Below are positions 54,989 to 63,442 of a stretch of DNA of 64,000 bases, piece by piece. Below the pieces are notes generated by a model, which saw only the letters and a program-made list of their open reading frames with translations, was not told where the DNA came from and did not search any database. Position 1 is the first letter of the stretch. The number at the start of each line of letters is the position of its first letter. This DNA is from Arthrobacter sp. Soil762. Its GTDB lineage: Bacteria > Actinomycetota > Actinomycetes > Actinomycetales > Micrococcaceae. The translations under genes were made by a program, and so were the position numbers. The stretch lies in NCBI RefSeq assembly GCF_001428335.1, contig NZ_LMSG01000012.1, positions 188,659 to 252,658 of the forward strand. The letters are read 5' to 3'.

Positions 54989-56707
54989 TTACGGGCAGCC
55001 CGTCCCAGCCGGATAGCTTCCGACGGCGGCGGGCAGTTTTCCCGGGGCCGTCGCATTGCCTGCCAGCACGGCAACGAGGGCGTCAAAGGCACCCTGTGTC
55101 CGGCCGTACAGCGCAATCTTGACCGGCGCGCTGGAATCCTGCAGCGGCCAGGGCGCATCCAGGGCCACGGCGATGTCGCCTCCGACCGGCAGACCGGCGT
55201 AACCGATGAGGCTGACGAGGGGTCCGGCCCCTGTGCCGAGCCCGGCCTTCGCTGCCGCCGCCTCGAACCGGGCCCTGTCCTGCGCTGATCCGCCGGCAAT
55301 CCGGATGCTTCCCTCGACGATTGGCGCGCCGCAGTGTCCGGACAGCACGGTGACTGCGGCCGCCGAGACCCGCGCCGAGATGTCGGCGCCGCTGCCGGGG
55401 GCTGCGCCGGCAGCGGCCGAGCCGGCGGGCGGCGACGTGACGCGGCCGCGCCAGGTCATCATGGTGGCCACTCGGACAGCTGCTTCGTCCAGGCGCGCCA
55501 CCGGCAGTGTTCCGGCCGCGACAGCGCTCACGATGGCTGCGTGGGCCTGCCCCACGTCCGTGGGCATCAGGAGCAGGTCCGCGCCCGCGGCGAGCGCCGC
55601 CGTTGCTGCGGAGCCGCCCGGGTATTGCTGCTGGACTGCGCCCATGTTGAGGGCATCGGTCACCGCCACACCCTTGAAGCCCATGCCGCGCAGGGCGGCA
55701 TAGGTGGGGCCGGACAACGACGCCGGGACGCCGGGTTCCAAGGCCGGTACGGCGATGTGCCCGGTCATGACCATCGGCATACCGGCGGCGATGGCCGCCC
55801 GGAACGGCTTCCAGTCCCGGGCCTCGAGCTCCGAGATACCCGCGGGCTGCACCGGGAGGTCCTGGTGCGAGTCAACGGTGACGGAGCCGTGGCCGGGGAA
55901 ATGCTTGACGGCGGGCAGGACGCCGGCCTCCTGCATGCCCTGGGAAAACGCCACCGCCAGTGCTCCCGCTGCATCCGGGTTGCCGGACATTGACCGGGCA
56001 CCGATGGTGGGATCTGCTGGGCCGATGGTCACGTCCGCGTCGGGGGCGAAGTCCACGGTGAAGCCCAGCGACACGATCTCCGCGGCCAGAGCGCGGCCGG
56101 CGTCCTTGGCGAGTGGCGCATTGCCGGCAGCCCCGTAGCTCAGGGCGGTTGGCCATTCGGTCAGGGGCGCACCCAGCCGCGCGACGATCCCGCCTTCCTG
56201 GTCCACGCCGATAAGCCCGGGCCAAGGCCTGCCGTCGGCCTTGGCGGCCTGGGCCAGCCGGGCGTTGACAGCAGTCATGGCAGCGGGATCCGCCTGACCA
56301 CGCGCGTCGAGCGGAATGTTGTCGCCCATAATGATGGACCCGGCCAGATGGAGGCGTTCAATGGTGGCGGCCTGGGCTTCGGCGTCCGTGCCGGCGTACA
56401 CGGGCATCAGCACCTGGCCGGCCTTCTCCTCCACCGACATCGCCGCCACGGCGGCCGCGGCGACATCCTGGTCCCGCTGCTCGGGGCCCCAGCCCAGCGG
56501 CAGCAGCCCGGGGTCGGGTGAGGGAGAAGCGGACGGAGGTGCCGTCGTCGGCCGCCCTGATTCCGGGGTTGCGGCCGGCGCAGGGCCGGAGGTCGCCGGG
56601 GCGGTGGCGGGAACCGCCGTGCAGGCAGTCAGGGCGGCCACCGCAGCGGCCGCAATAAGGAGGGTGGTTTTGTGAATACTGTCACGGGTCCAAAGGAACA
56701 AGGCCAT
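54989..56707 (-). CDS. GH3 beta-N-acetylhexosaminidase-like lipoprotein (NagZ type)
   Basis: A 572-residue exported glycosidase. The N-terminal signal ends in a lipobox LTAC, then a Thr/Pro/Ala-rich linker to ~residue 75. The GH3 core has GVDQEGGIVARL, KHFPGHGSVTVDSHQDLP (the NagZ-type acid/base His-Asp loop) and the nucleophile Asp in GVAVTDALNMGAV. A C-terminal extension (about 420-572) resembles the GH3 C-terminal domain. It probably removes GlcNAc from cell-wall fragments outside the membrane. ATG 56707 has TAGCAT ending 7 nt upstream; TTG 56710 is an alternative. Confidence 0.9.
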   Translation of the reverse strand: MALFLWTRDSIHKTTLLIAAAAVAALTACTAVPATAPATSGPAPAATPESGRPTTAPPSASPSPDPGLLPLGWGPEQRDQDVAAAAVAAMSVEEKAGQVLMPVYAGTDAEAQAATIERLHLAGSIIMGDNIPLDARGQADPAAMTAVNARLAQAAKADGRPWPGLIGVDQEGGIVARLGAPLTEWPTALSYGAAGNAPLAKDAGRALAAEIVSLGFTVDFAPDADVTIGPADPTIGARSMSGNPDAAGALAVAFSQGMQEAGVLPAVKHFPGHGSVTVDSHQDLPVQPAGISELEARDWKPFRAAIAAGMPMVMTGHIAVPALEPGVPASLSGPTYAALRGMGFKGVAVTDALNMGAVQQQYPGGSAATAALAAGADLLLMPTDVGQAHAAIVSAVAAGTLPVARLDEAAVRVATMMTWRGRVTSPPAGSAAAGAAPGSGADISARVSAAAVTVLSGHCGAPIVEGSIRIAGGSAQDRARFEAAAAKAGLGTGAGPLVSLIGYAGLPVGGDIAVALDAPWPLQDSSAPVKIALYGRTQGAFDALVAVLAGNATAPGKLPAAVGSYPAGTGCP

Positions 56708-56781
56708 CAAGACGATGCTACCCCTGCATTAGACTTGAATGCGGCGCGTGCCCAGGGATATCTGAACAGTTAGGGGAACGC

Positions 56782-57933
56782 ATGAAGATTGATTTCGCTT
56801 CATCGAAGCAATCAACTCTTGGTGTGGAATGGGAGCTCGCCCTGGTGGACGGCCAGACCGGCGAACTGGCATCAGTGGCCAACGAAGTACTCAGCGGCGT
56901 GGTTGCCAAGCACCCCGAACTCAACGAAGACGACGAACACCCGCACATCAAGCAGGAACTCCTGCTCAACACCGTGGAACTGGTCACTGGCATCTGCGAG
57001 ACCGCCGCCGAAGCCAAGGAAGACCTCAGCCGGTCCCTGGCCGCGGTGCGCGAAATCACCGACCCCATGGGCGTGGAGGTTTTCTGCGCCGGCAGCCACC
57101 CGTTCAGCCCGCCGCAGCTGCAGCCCGTGACGGACAAGGCCCGGTACGCCAAGCTGATCGACCGCACCCAGTGGTGGGGCCGGCAGATGGTCATCTACGG
57201 CGTGCACGTCCATGTGGGCCTCGACCGGCGCGAAAAGGCACTCCCCGTGCTGGACGGCCTGGTCAACTACTTCCCGCACTTCCAGGCACTCTCGGCGTCG
57301 AGCCCGTTCTGGGGCGGCGAGGACACCGGCTACGCATCGCACCGCGCCCTGATGTTCCAGCAACTGCCGACGGCGGGCCTGCCCTTCCAGTTCCCGTCCT
57401 GGGATGAATACGAGTCCTACGTCCAGGACATGTTCACCACCGGCGTGATCGACACCCTGTCCGAGATCCGCTGGGACATCCGGCCCGTTCCCAACCTCGG
57501 CACCATCGAAATGCGCATCTGCGACGGCCTGGCCACCCTGGAAGAGGTGGGCGCCATTGCCGCGCTCACCCAGTGCCTCGTGGATGAATTCTCCACCACG
57601 CTGGACGGCGGCGGGACCATCCCCACCATGCCGCCGTGGCACATCCAGGAGAACAAGTGGCGTGCCGCCCGCTACGGCATGGAGGCCATCATCATCCTCG
57701 ACGCCGCCGGCAACGAAAAGCTGGTCACAGACCACCTCCTGGAGACCCTGAACCGGCTTGAGCCGGTGGCAGCGAAGCTCGGCTGCCCCGACGAACTGGC
57801 CGACGTCGAGAAGATCATCCGCCGCGGCGCCGGGTACCAGCGGCAGCGCCGCGTCGCAGCAGAGCACGGCGGCGACCTGCAGGCCGTGGTGCTGGACCTG
57901 GTCAAGCAGATGCGGAACGGCCCGACCGCCTGA
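56782..57933 (+). CDS. glutamate-cysteine ligase-like (GCS2/YbdK family) carboxylate-amine ligase
   Basis: A 383-residue ATP-grasp-like enzyme of the GCS2 family. Motifs are STLGVEWELALVD at the N-terminus, INTVELVTGIC-like ELLLNTVELVTGICE, QMVIYGVHVHVGLD in the centre, RWDIRPVPNLGTIEMRICDG and the C-terminal NKWRAARYGMEA. YbdK proteins make gamma-glutamylcysteine weakly. Most Actinobacteria use mycothiol rather than glutathione, so the physiological substrate is open; ergothioneine EgtA is a relative but no egt genes are beside it. ATG 56782 follows AGGGGA. Confidence 0.88.
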   Translation: MKIDFASSKQSTLGVEWELALVDGQTGELASVANEVLSGVVAKHPELNEDDEHPHIKQELLLNTVELVTGICETAAEAKEDLSRSLAAVREITDPMGVEVFCAGSHPFSPPQLQPVTDKARYAKLIDRTQWWGRQMVIYGVHVHVGLDRREKALPVLDGLVNYFPHFQALSASSPFWGGEDTGYASHRALMFQQLPTAGLPFQFPSWDEYESYVQDMFTTGVIDTLSEIRWDIRPVPNLGTIEMRICDGLATLEEVGAIAALTQCLVDEFSTTLDGGGTIPTMPPWHIQENKWRAARYGMEAIIILDAAGNEKLVTDHLLETLNRLEPVAAKLGCPDELADVEKIIRRGAGYQRQRRVAAEHGGDLQAVVLDLVKQMRNGPTA

Positions 57934-57950
57934 CCTGTCCGCTCCCGAAA

Positions 57951-58020
57951 CGGGGCACTTCGACACGGACACGCCGGCCGCGGTCGTGATTTACGACGGC
58001 GGCTCCCCCAAAGTGCCCCG
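57951..58020. terminator. nested inverted repeat between the GCS2 gene and tsaD
   Basis: CGGGGCACTT (57951-57960) pairs with AAGTGCCCCG (58011-58020) across 50 nt. Inside, GCCGCGGTCGT pairs with ACGACGGCGGC around GATTT with one mismatch. It lies between two convergent stops and may serve as a two-way terminator; the long outer spacing is unusual. Confidence 0.55.
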
Positions 58021-58045
58021 CGACGGTTCGCCGGGCTAACTGCCT

Positions 58046-59170
58046 TCAGGCGGGCAGGGACACCGCGGTGACCGGCATCGACGAGTCCGGCGCGAAGCGG
58101 ATGCCGCTGGGCCCGATCCCGGCCATCACCAGCTGCGCACCGAGGGCCGCCACCATGGCGCCGTTGTCCGTGCACAGGTCAAGCGGTGGCACGTGGAGTC
58201 TGATTCCGGCTGACGCACAACGCTGGCCGGTGAGTTCGCGCAGCCTGGAGTTGGCCGCCACTCCCCCGCCCAGCAACACGTCCTCGATGCCATGCTCCCG
58301 GCAGGCCAGGACGGCCTTGGACGTGATCACATCCACCACTGCTTCCTGAAAAGCTGCGGCGATGTCGGCCACCGGCACGTCTTCGCCGCGGGCCTCGAAC
58401 TGCTCGACACACCGCGCCACCGCCGTCTTCAGGCCGCTGAAGGACCAGTCGTAGCGATGCTTTCCCGGTTCCTCGGCAGTGCCCATGTACTTGGGCTGGC
58501 TGAGGCCGCGCGGAAAGCGGATGGCTTTGGCGTTGCCTGTACGGGCCAGCCTGTCGATGGCCGGGCCGCCCGGGTAGCCAAGGCCCAGGATGCGGGCCAC
58601 CTTGTCGTATGCCTCGCCGGCGGCGTCGTCGATGGTGGAGCCGAGGAGCTGGACGTCACTGGTGATGCTGTTGATCTTCAGGATCTCGGTGTGCCCGCCG
58701 GAGACCAGCAGGGCACCCAGGTTCTCCGGGAGACTGCCGCCATGACCGAGCCCTGCCGCGGGGCGGGCGGCAGCACCGCCGTCGGGGTTTCCGTCCAGCA
58801 GCCCGACGCCGACATGCGCCACCAGGTGGTTGATGGCGTAGAGCGGCTTGCCGGTGGCCACGGCCAGGGCCTTCGCGGCGCAGACCCCCACCATGAGGGC
58901 GCCCGCTAGCCCGGGCCCGGAAGTGACGGCGATGGCGTCCACGTCCTCGAGCGTCACGTCGGCGTCGGCCAGGGCCTGCCGCAGAGTGGGCACAAAGGCA
59001 TCAAGGTGTGCGCGGGAGGCGATCTCGGGGATTACACCGCCAAAGCGGACGTGCTCGTCCATCGAGGAGGACACGGTGTTGGTGAGGAGCGTGGTGCCGC
59101 GGACGATGCCGACGCCGGTTTCGTCGCAGGAGGATTCGATGCCCAGCACCAGGGGCTGCGAGCGGTTCAT
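58046..59170 (-). CDS. tsaD: tRNA N6-threonylcarbamoyladenosine transferase
   Basis: A 374-residue ASKHA-fold catalytic subunit that attaches the threonylcarbamoyl group to A37 of ANN-reading tRNAs. It has [15 protein letters not shown] at the N-terminus, the metal-site region [15 protein letters not shown] and [55 protein letters not shown] and [14 protein letters not shown]. It is the last gene of the alr-tsaE-tsaB-rimI-tsaD operon; ATG 59170 overlaps the rimI stop (ATGA). Confidence 0.97.
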   Translation of the reverse strand: MNRSQPLVLGIESSCDETGVGIVRGTTLLTNTVSSSMDEHVRFGGVIPEIASRAHLDAFVPTLRQALADADVTLEDVDAIAVTSGPGLAGALMVGVCAAKALAVATGKPLYAINHLVAHVGVGLLDGNPDGGAAARPAAGLGHGGSLPENLGALLVSGGHTEILKINSITSDVQLLGSTIDDAAGEAYDKVARILGLGYPGGPAIDRLARTGNAKAIRFPRGLSQPKYMGTAEEPGKHRYDWSFSGLKTAVARCVEQFEARGEDVPVADIAAAFQEAVVDVITSKAVLACREHGIEDVLLGGGVAANSRLRELTGQRCASAGIRLHVPPLDLCTDNGAMVAALGAQLVMAGIGPSGIRFAPDSSMPVTAVSLPA

Positions 59171-59709
59171 GCCTTGCCTGCTTCTGTTGTGGGTTCGGGG
59201 GCTGGTGCGTGAGCTGGTGCGGGGTCGGCTGGTGCGTCGTCGGGGACCAACGCCAGCCGCATGATGAGGGCGTCAACCCCGTCGCGGTAGTACCCGCGGC
59301 GGACGTGGATCTGTTCGAAACCGAACCGCACGTACAGCTGCTGCGCCCGGGGATTGTCCGCGCGGACCTCCAGGAGGACGTCCGCGGCACCGCGGTGCCG
59401 GGCTTCCTCAATCAGCCGGGCCAGGAGCGTTGAGCCGATGCCCCGGCCTTCGAATTCAGGCACGACGGCGATGGTCTGGACATCCGCGATGGGCTCGATG
59501 CACATCAGGCCGGCGTAGCCCACAATGTCCCCGCCGCTTTCCGCCACCAGGTAGCGGCGGGTTTCGTGCTGGGAAAGTTCGGACAGGAACATGTGCAGCG
59601 GCCAGGCGTCAGCCGGGAACAGCCTCTGTTCGAGGGCGTCCACGGCGGGCACGTCCTCCAGGGTCATGTCCCGGAAGACCACGCCGTCAGCGCTGGTGGG
59701 CATGCTCAC
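59167..59709 (-). CDS. rimI: ribosomal-protein alanine N-acetyltransferase RimI
   Basis: A 180-residue GNAT enzyme that acetylates the N-terminus of S18 in other bacteria. The acetyl-CoA motif is [24 protein letters not shown] (R-x-x-G-x-G) with [24 protein letters not shown] low-complexity tail ([15 protein letters not shown]) closes the protein. GTG 59709 overlaps the tsaB stop (GTGA), and ATG 59703 is an alternative. Placement between tsaB and tsaD is common, and some genomes fuse it to tsaB. Confidence 0.93.
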   Translation of the reverse strand: MSMPTSADGVVFRDMTLEDVPAVDALEQRLFPADAWPLHMFLSELSQHETRRYLVAESGGDIVGYAGLMCIEPIADVQTIAVVPEFEGRGIGSTLLARLIEEARHRGAADVLLEVRADNPRAQQLYVRFGFEQIHVRRGYYRDGVDALIMRLALVPDDAPADPAPAHAPAPEPTTEAGKA

Positions 59710-60377
59710 AGGGCCCGCTTCCGCGGGCCGGGGACCTGGGCGTCGGATTCGCGGAGGTACAGGGGTGTGGAGTCGAGCAGCTGCCCGCCGGCGGCGAGCC
59801 GGGCCAAAGCGAATTGTCCGAGGTAGAGGGCGTCGGGCTGCTCGTTGCTGAAGCCGGGGTCTGCGCGCAGCACGTCACTGTAGAGTCCGGCGCCGGCGCC
59901 GTAGGCCGGGAGGTCCGGCAAGTCGGCCGCGAAGCTGACGTGCGGGCCGTCCTCGAGCTGCGGCAACTGGCCGTCGGCGAGGCTGTACCGCGCCCAGTAG
60001 ACCTCCTTACGCCGGGCGTCCGTGACCACCAGGAATTCGGCCGCGGCATCGGTGGACTCAGCCACTTCCAGTGCCACGGCGTCCAGGCTCATCAGCCCGT
60101 ACAGCGGTTTGTCCCAGACGAAGGCGAGCGTCCGGGCGGTTGCGATCCCCGAGCGCAGGCCGGTGAACGGGCCGGGGCCCACCCCTGTCACGATCGCGTC
60201 AATGTCCCCGCCGGTGACGCCCGCAGAGGCCAGCAGGTCCTCGATGCCGGGTGCAAGCACTTCGGCGTGGCTGCGCGTGTCCTCGGTGGAGAAGCTGGCC
60301 ACCACGCCTTCGAGGGCGTCGTCCGAGACCAGCGCCGCACTGGCCACGGCGGAGGTGTCGATGGCGAGAATAAGCAT
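59706..60377 (-). CDS. tsaB: tRNA threonylcarbamoyladenosine biosynthesis protein TsaB
   Basis: A 223-residue TsaD-like scaffold that forms the TsaB-TsaD-TsaE complex. It starts MLILAIDTSAVASAALVSDD and has VTGVGPGPFTGLRSGIATARTLAF, the TsaB signature, and VVTDARRKEVYWARY. ATG 60377 shares one base with the tsaE stop (TGATG); the frame extends upstream to 60632 inside tsaE but is not expected to be used. The stop overlaps rimI (GTGA). Confidence 0.96.
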   Translation of the reverse strand: MLILAIDTSAVASAALVSDDALEGVVASFSTEDTRSHAEVLAPGIEDLLASAGVTGGDIDAIVTGVGPGPFTGLRSGIATARTLAFVWDKPLYGLMSLDAVALEVAESTDAAAEFLVVTDARRKEVYWARYSLADGQLPQLEDGPHVSFAADLPDLPAYGAGAGLYSDVLRADPGFSNEQPDALYLGQFALARLAAGGQLLDSTPLYLRESDAQVPGPRKRAL

Positions 60378-61000
60378 CACGGTGTCCCTTCGAAGGCGCC
60401 GCCCAGAGCAGGCTTGGTGCTCCAGCGGGGACCAAACCCGCGCAGCACGATGGTGCGGGGTTCGTCGAGGTCCTCGGTGTCGAAGTCCAGGATTTCGGTG
60501 TGGGCGGGGTTGGGTTCCCGTGCCGCCGCTTCCGCCGCCCCCGCCAGCCCGATCGGTTCCAGCCCGATCGCGCGGTGCAGGTCCACTTCCAGCCGGCTTT
60601 CGCTCAGGTGCTCCACCCGGCCGCGGCCCCACTCCACCACGGTCACGGACGAGTCCAGCGTGTTTTCCAGGTCAATGTCGTCGATTTCCGACGCCGATCC
60701 GAGCCGGTACGCGTCCACGTGCACCAGGTCCGGGCCGCCTGGCCGCGGGCCGTCGGGCAGGTTGGGGTGGATGCGGACCAGGACAAAGGTAGGCGAGATG
60801 ATGCCCGCGCGCACGCCGAGGCCTTCGCCAAGGCCCTGCGTGAAGGTGGTTTTCCCGGCACCCAGCTCGCCGGTCAGTACCAACAGGTCCCCGGCCTGCA
60901 GCTCCGCCCCCAAAGCGGCGGCGAGCGCGTGAGTCTCATCCGCCGTCGTGACTCTCAGCGTCTGTTCCCAGGTTGGCATCTCTGCCGGGAGCACGCTCAC
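60377..61000 (-). CDS. tsaE: tRNA threonylcarbamoyladenosine biosynthesis ATPase TsaE
   Basis: A 207-residue P-loop ATPase that regenerates the TsaB-TsaD complex. Walker A is TGELGAGKTTFTQG (residues ~43-56), followed by ISPTFVLVRIHP, VHVDAYRLGSASEIDDIDLE (Walker B-like) and VTVVEWGRG. A ~50-residue C-terminal extension beyond the usual TsaE length is present. GTG 61000 overlaps the alr stop (GTGA). It is the second gene of the operon. Confidence 0.95.
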   Translation of the reverse strand: MSVLPAEMPTWEQTLRVTTADETHALAAALGAELQAGDLLVLTGELGAGKTTFTQGLGEGLGVRAGIISPTFVLVRIHPNLPDGPRPGGPDLVHVDAYRLGSASEIDDIDLENTLDSSVTVVEWGRGRVEHLSESRLEVDLHRAIGLEPIGLAGAAEAAAREPNPAHTEILDFDTEDLDEPRTIVLRGFGPRWSTKPALGGAFEGTP

Positions 61001-62205
61001 GGTGCTGTCTGCCCGACGGCGGGACTGTCGTTGATGAACCGGCGCGGCACCCGCGGGCTGATCCGCGTCACGATCTCGTAGTTGTTGGTGCCGGCGGCGA
61101 CCGCCCAGTCATCCGCCGTGGGACCGCCGTCGTCCCCGTTGCCGAACAGCACCGCTTCGGCACCGACGAGGTCTGCGCCGGCGGGGCCGATGTTGCCGAG
61201 GTCGATGACCATCTGGTCCATGGCGATCCGGCCCACCACGGGGTAGGTCCGGCCGGCCACCCGGACGGGACCGCCGGTGGCAACGCGGGGCACACCGTCG
61301 GCATAGCCCAGGGGAATCAGCGCCAGGGTACTGGGGCCACTGGTCCGGTAGCGCAGGCCGTACGAGACGCCCTGCCCGTCGGGGACCTGCTTGCACTGGG
61401 ACACCAGCGTGCGCAATGTCATCGCGGGCCGGAGGCCCAGTTCGGCGGACGTCTGGCCTTCAAAGGGCGAGAGGCCGTAGATGCCCAGGCCCACGCGGAC
61501 CAGGTCAAAGTGAGTATCGGGGCGGGACAGCGTGGCCGGGGTGTTGGCCAGGTGACGGACTTCGGGGTCCACCCCGGCGTCCTCCGCCACAGCCAGCACC
61601 TCGCGGAAGGCCGCCAGCTGTTCATCGGTTTCCGGCCGTTCGGGTTCATCCGCCACGGACAGGTGGGAGAAGATGCCCACCACGCGCAGGAGGCCCTGGT
61701 CCTGGTACTCCATGGCTTCGCCCAGCAGCTGGTCCCAGGCATCGAGCGCTACGCCGTTCCGGCCCAGGCCCGTGTCCACTTTCAGGTGGATCCGTGCGGG
61801 ACGTTCCTGGTCACGCGCGGCGGCCACAATCCGGTCCAGTTCCCAGCCGGAGCAGCCGATGTCGACGCCGGCAGCCACCGCTGCGGCGAAGTTGCTTTCC
61901 GCCGTGTGCAGCCAGGCCAGCAGGGGGGCGTCGATGCCCGCGGCCCGCAGTGCCAGCGCCTCGGAGATATGTGCGACCCCCAGCCAGGATGCGCCGGCTT
62001 CGAGGGCGGCCCGGGCCACCGGAACCGCGCCGTGTCCGTAGGCGTCGGCCTTCACCACGGCCATGACCTTCGCAGGTGAGGCCGCGTCTGCCAGCCGCCG
62101 CACGTTGTGGCGGATGGCGTCCAGGTCAATGACGGCGGACCGCTCGTACCGAGGATCAGGTCCTGAGGCCGCGCGGAAGTCACCGGTTGTTACGGGATAA
62201 GTCAC
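60997..62205 (-). CDS. alr: alanine racemase
   Basis: A 402-residue PLP enzyme interconverting L- and D-alanine for peptidoglycan. The PLP lysine is K52 in VMAVVKADAYGHG; HLKVDTGLGRNGV, VRVGLGIYGLSPF, the tyrosine-bearing GQGVSYGLRYRT and VGRIAMDQMVIDLG are all present. Both active-site elements look intact. GTG 62205 has TAGACT ending 7 nt upstream (leaderless), so it probably drives the whole alr-tsaE-tsaB-rimI-tsaD operon. Confidence 0.96.
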   Translation of the reverse strand: MTYPVTTGDFRAASGPDPRYERSAVIDLDAIRHNVRRLADAASPAKVMAVVKADAYGHGAVPVARAALEAGASWLGVAHISEALALRAAGIDAPLLAWLHTAESNFAAAVAAGVDIGCSGWELDRIVAAARDQERPARIHLKVDTGLGRNGVALDAWDQLLGEAMEYQDQGLLRVVGIFSHLSVADEPERPETDEQLAAFREVLAVAEDAGVDPEVRHLANTPATLSRPDTHFDLVRVGLGIYGLSPFEGQTSAELGLRPAMTLRTLVSQCKQVPDGQGVSYGLRYRTSGPSTLALIPLGYADGVPRVATGGPVRVAGRTYPVVGRIAMDQMVIDLGNIGPAGADLVGAEAVLFGNGDDGGPTADDWAVAAGTNNYEIVTRISPRVPRRFINDSPAVGQTAP

Positions 62206-62280
62206 GTTAGTGAGTCTAGTGCGGGGGCTCGGGGCGGGATAATCGCGCCGCCAGGGCGCCTGGGCGCCCGGGCACAGCCG

Positions 62281-63372
62281 TCAGGCGTCGGACAGGTGCG
62301 CGATGGTGGCGGTGGCGCGGCGCTGCGCTGCCAGCGGGACGTCGCTGATAATGTCCGCCAGGAAACCGAAGCGGCGAAGCCACTGGCTGCTCTGGCGTTC
62401 GGGCCGGGAGTTGGCCCGCTTCCACCAGTCGGCGATGTCTCCCCAGCCGGGCGCTGCCAGCGAACCGCCCACCTCCTGCACGGCAAGGGAGGCGCAGAGG
62501 TTGGCGAACCGGAGCCGGTTGCCCAGCGGCCAGCCGGCCAGGCTCCCCACGATGAAGGCCGCGTCAAAGCAGTCGCCGGCCCCGGTGGGATCGTAGGCGG
62601 CCACCGGCAACGACGGCACCCACTCTTCCTCCCCGGTTTCTGAGTCCACGGCCATGGCACCTTGCGCACCGAGCGTCACCACGGCCACGGGCACGCGGTC
62701 CGCCAGCGCATACAGCGCGGACCACGGATTGTCCTTCCCCGTGAACGCCATGGCCTCACGCTGGTTGGGCAGGAAAGCATGGAAATACTGCAGGTTCTCC
62801 AGCCGCACCGGAGCCCACTCCCCGCTGGGATCCCAGCCCACATCCCCGAACAGCTTGACCCCTGCCTGGTGCGCGGCCACCGCCCACGGCTCGATCTCAG
62901 CGTCCAACGCGGCAACGCCGGCGAGCGCCTGCGGCGGCGAACCGATCAGTTCCGACGACGTCACGGGGGCCGGGTGGCCATGCGTCACCAGGGAACGGTC
63001 GTTGTGGACGCTGAGCGAGACGGTGACCGGGGAATGCCACCCCGGGATGCGGCGCGACAGGCTCAGGTCCACGTGTTCCTGCCCGGCCAGGATTTTCCAG
63101 TTGTAGTCGCCGTAGCCGTCGTCGCCGAAGGCGGCTGCCAGTCCCGTGCGCAATCCCAGCCTCGCCGCCGCAATTGCCTGGTTCGCGACGCCGCCGGGGC
63201 AACTGCCCATGCCCTCGCTCCAGATTTCCGTGCCCGGCTCTGGCGCGTGCGGCAATCCGGTGAAGATGATGTCCTGGAAAACCGTGCCGGCCAGCAGCAG
63301 GTCGAACCCGCCGTCGGACGGTGCGCGGACGGTTGAGAGCGGATCGAAGCGGCGGTCCGGGATGGCGTCCAT
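62281..63372 (-). CDS. PfkB-family carbohydrate kinase
   Basis: A 363-residue ribokinase-like sugar kinase. PfkB signature 1 is near GMGSCPGGVANQAIAAARLGLRTGLAAAFGDDGYGD, and the ATP-site signature is AAYDPTGAGDCFDAAFIVGSLAGWPLGNRLRFAN with the catalytic aspartate in GAGD. ATG 63372 has TAGTGT ending 7 nt upstream; a longer frame to 63453 overlaps the divergent gene. It diverges from a GH4 glycosidase across 70 bp, so the two may process one phosphorylated sugar. Substrate unknown. Confidence 0.9.
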   Translation of the reverse strand: MDAIPDRRFDPLSTVRAPSDGGFDLLLAGTVFQDIIFTGLPHAPEPGTEIWSEGMGSCPGGVANQAIAAARLGLRTGLAAAFGDDGYGDYNWKILAGQEHVDLSLSRRIPGWHSPVTVSLSVHNDRSLVTHGHPAPVTSSELIGSPPQALAGVAALDAEIEPWAVAAHQAGVKLFGDVGWDPSGEWAPVRLENLQYFHAFLPNQREAMAFTGKDNPWSALYALADRVPVAVVTLGAQGAMAVDSETGEEEWVPSLPVAAYDPTGAGDCFDAAFIVGSLAGWPLGNRLRFANLCASLAVQEVGGSLAAPGWGDIADWWKRANSRPERQSSQWLRRFGFLADIISDVPLAAQRRATATIAHLSDA

Positions 63373-63442
63373 GTCCGGCACACTACGCCCTGCCGCGGCC
63401 CCACGGTAGGGGCGCGCCCGGCGGCCCCCTAGACTGCTGACT

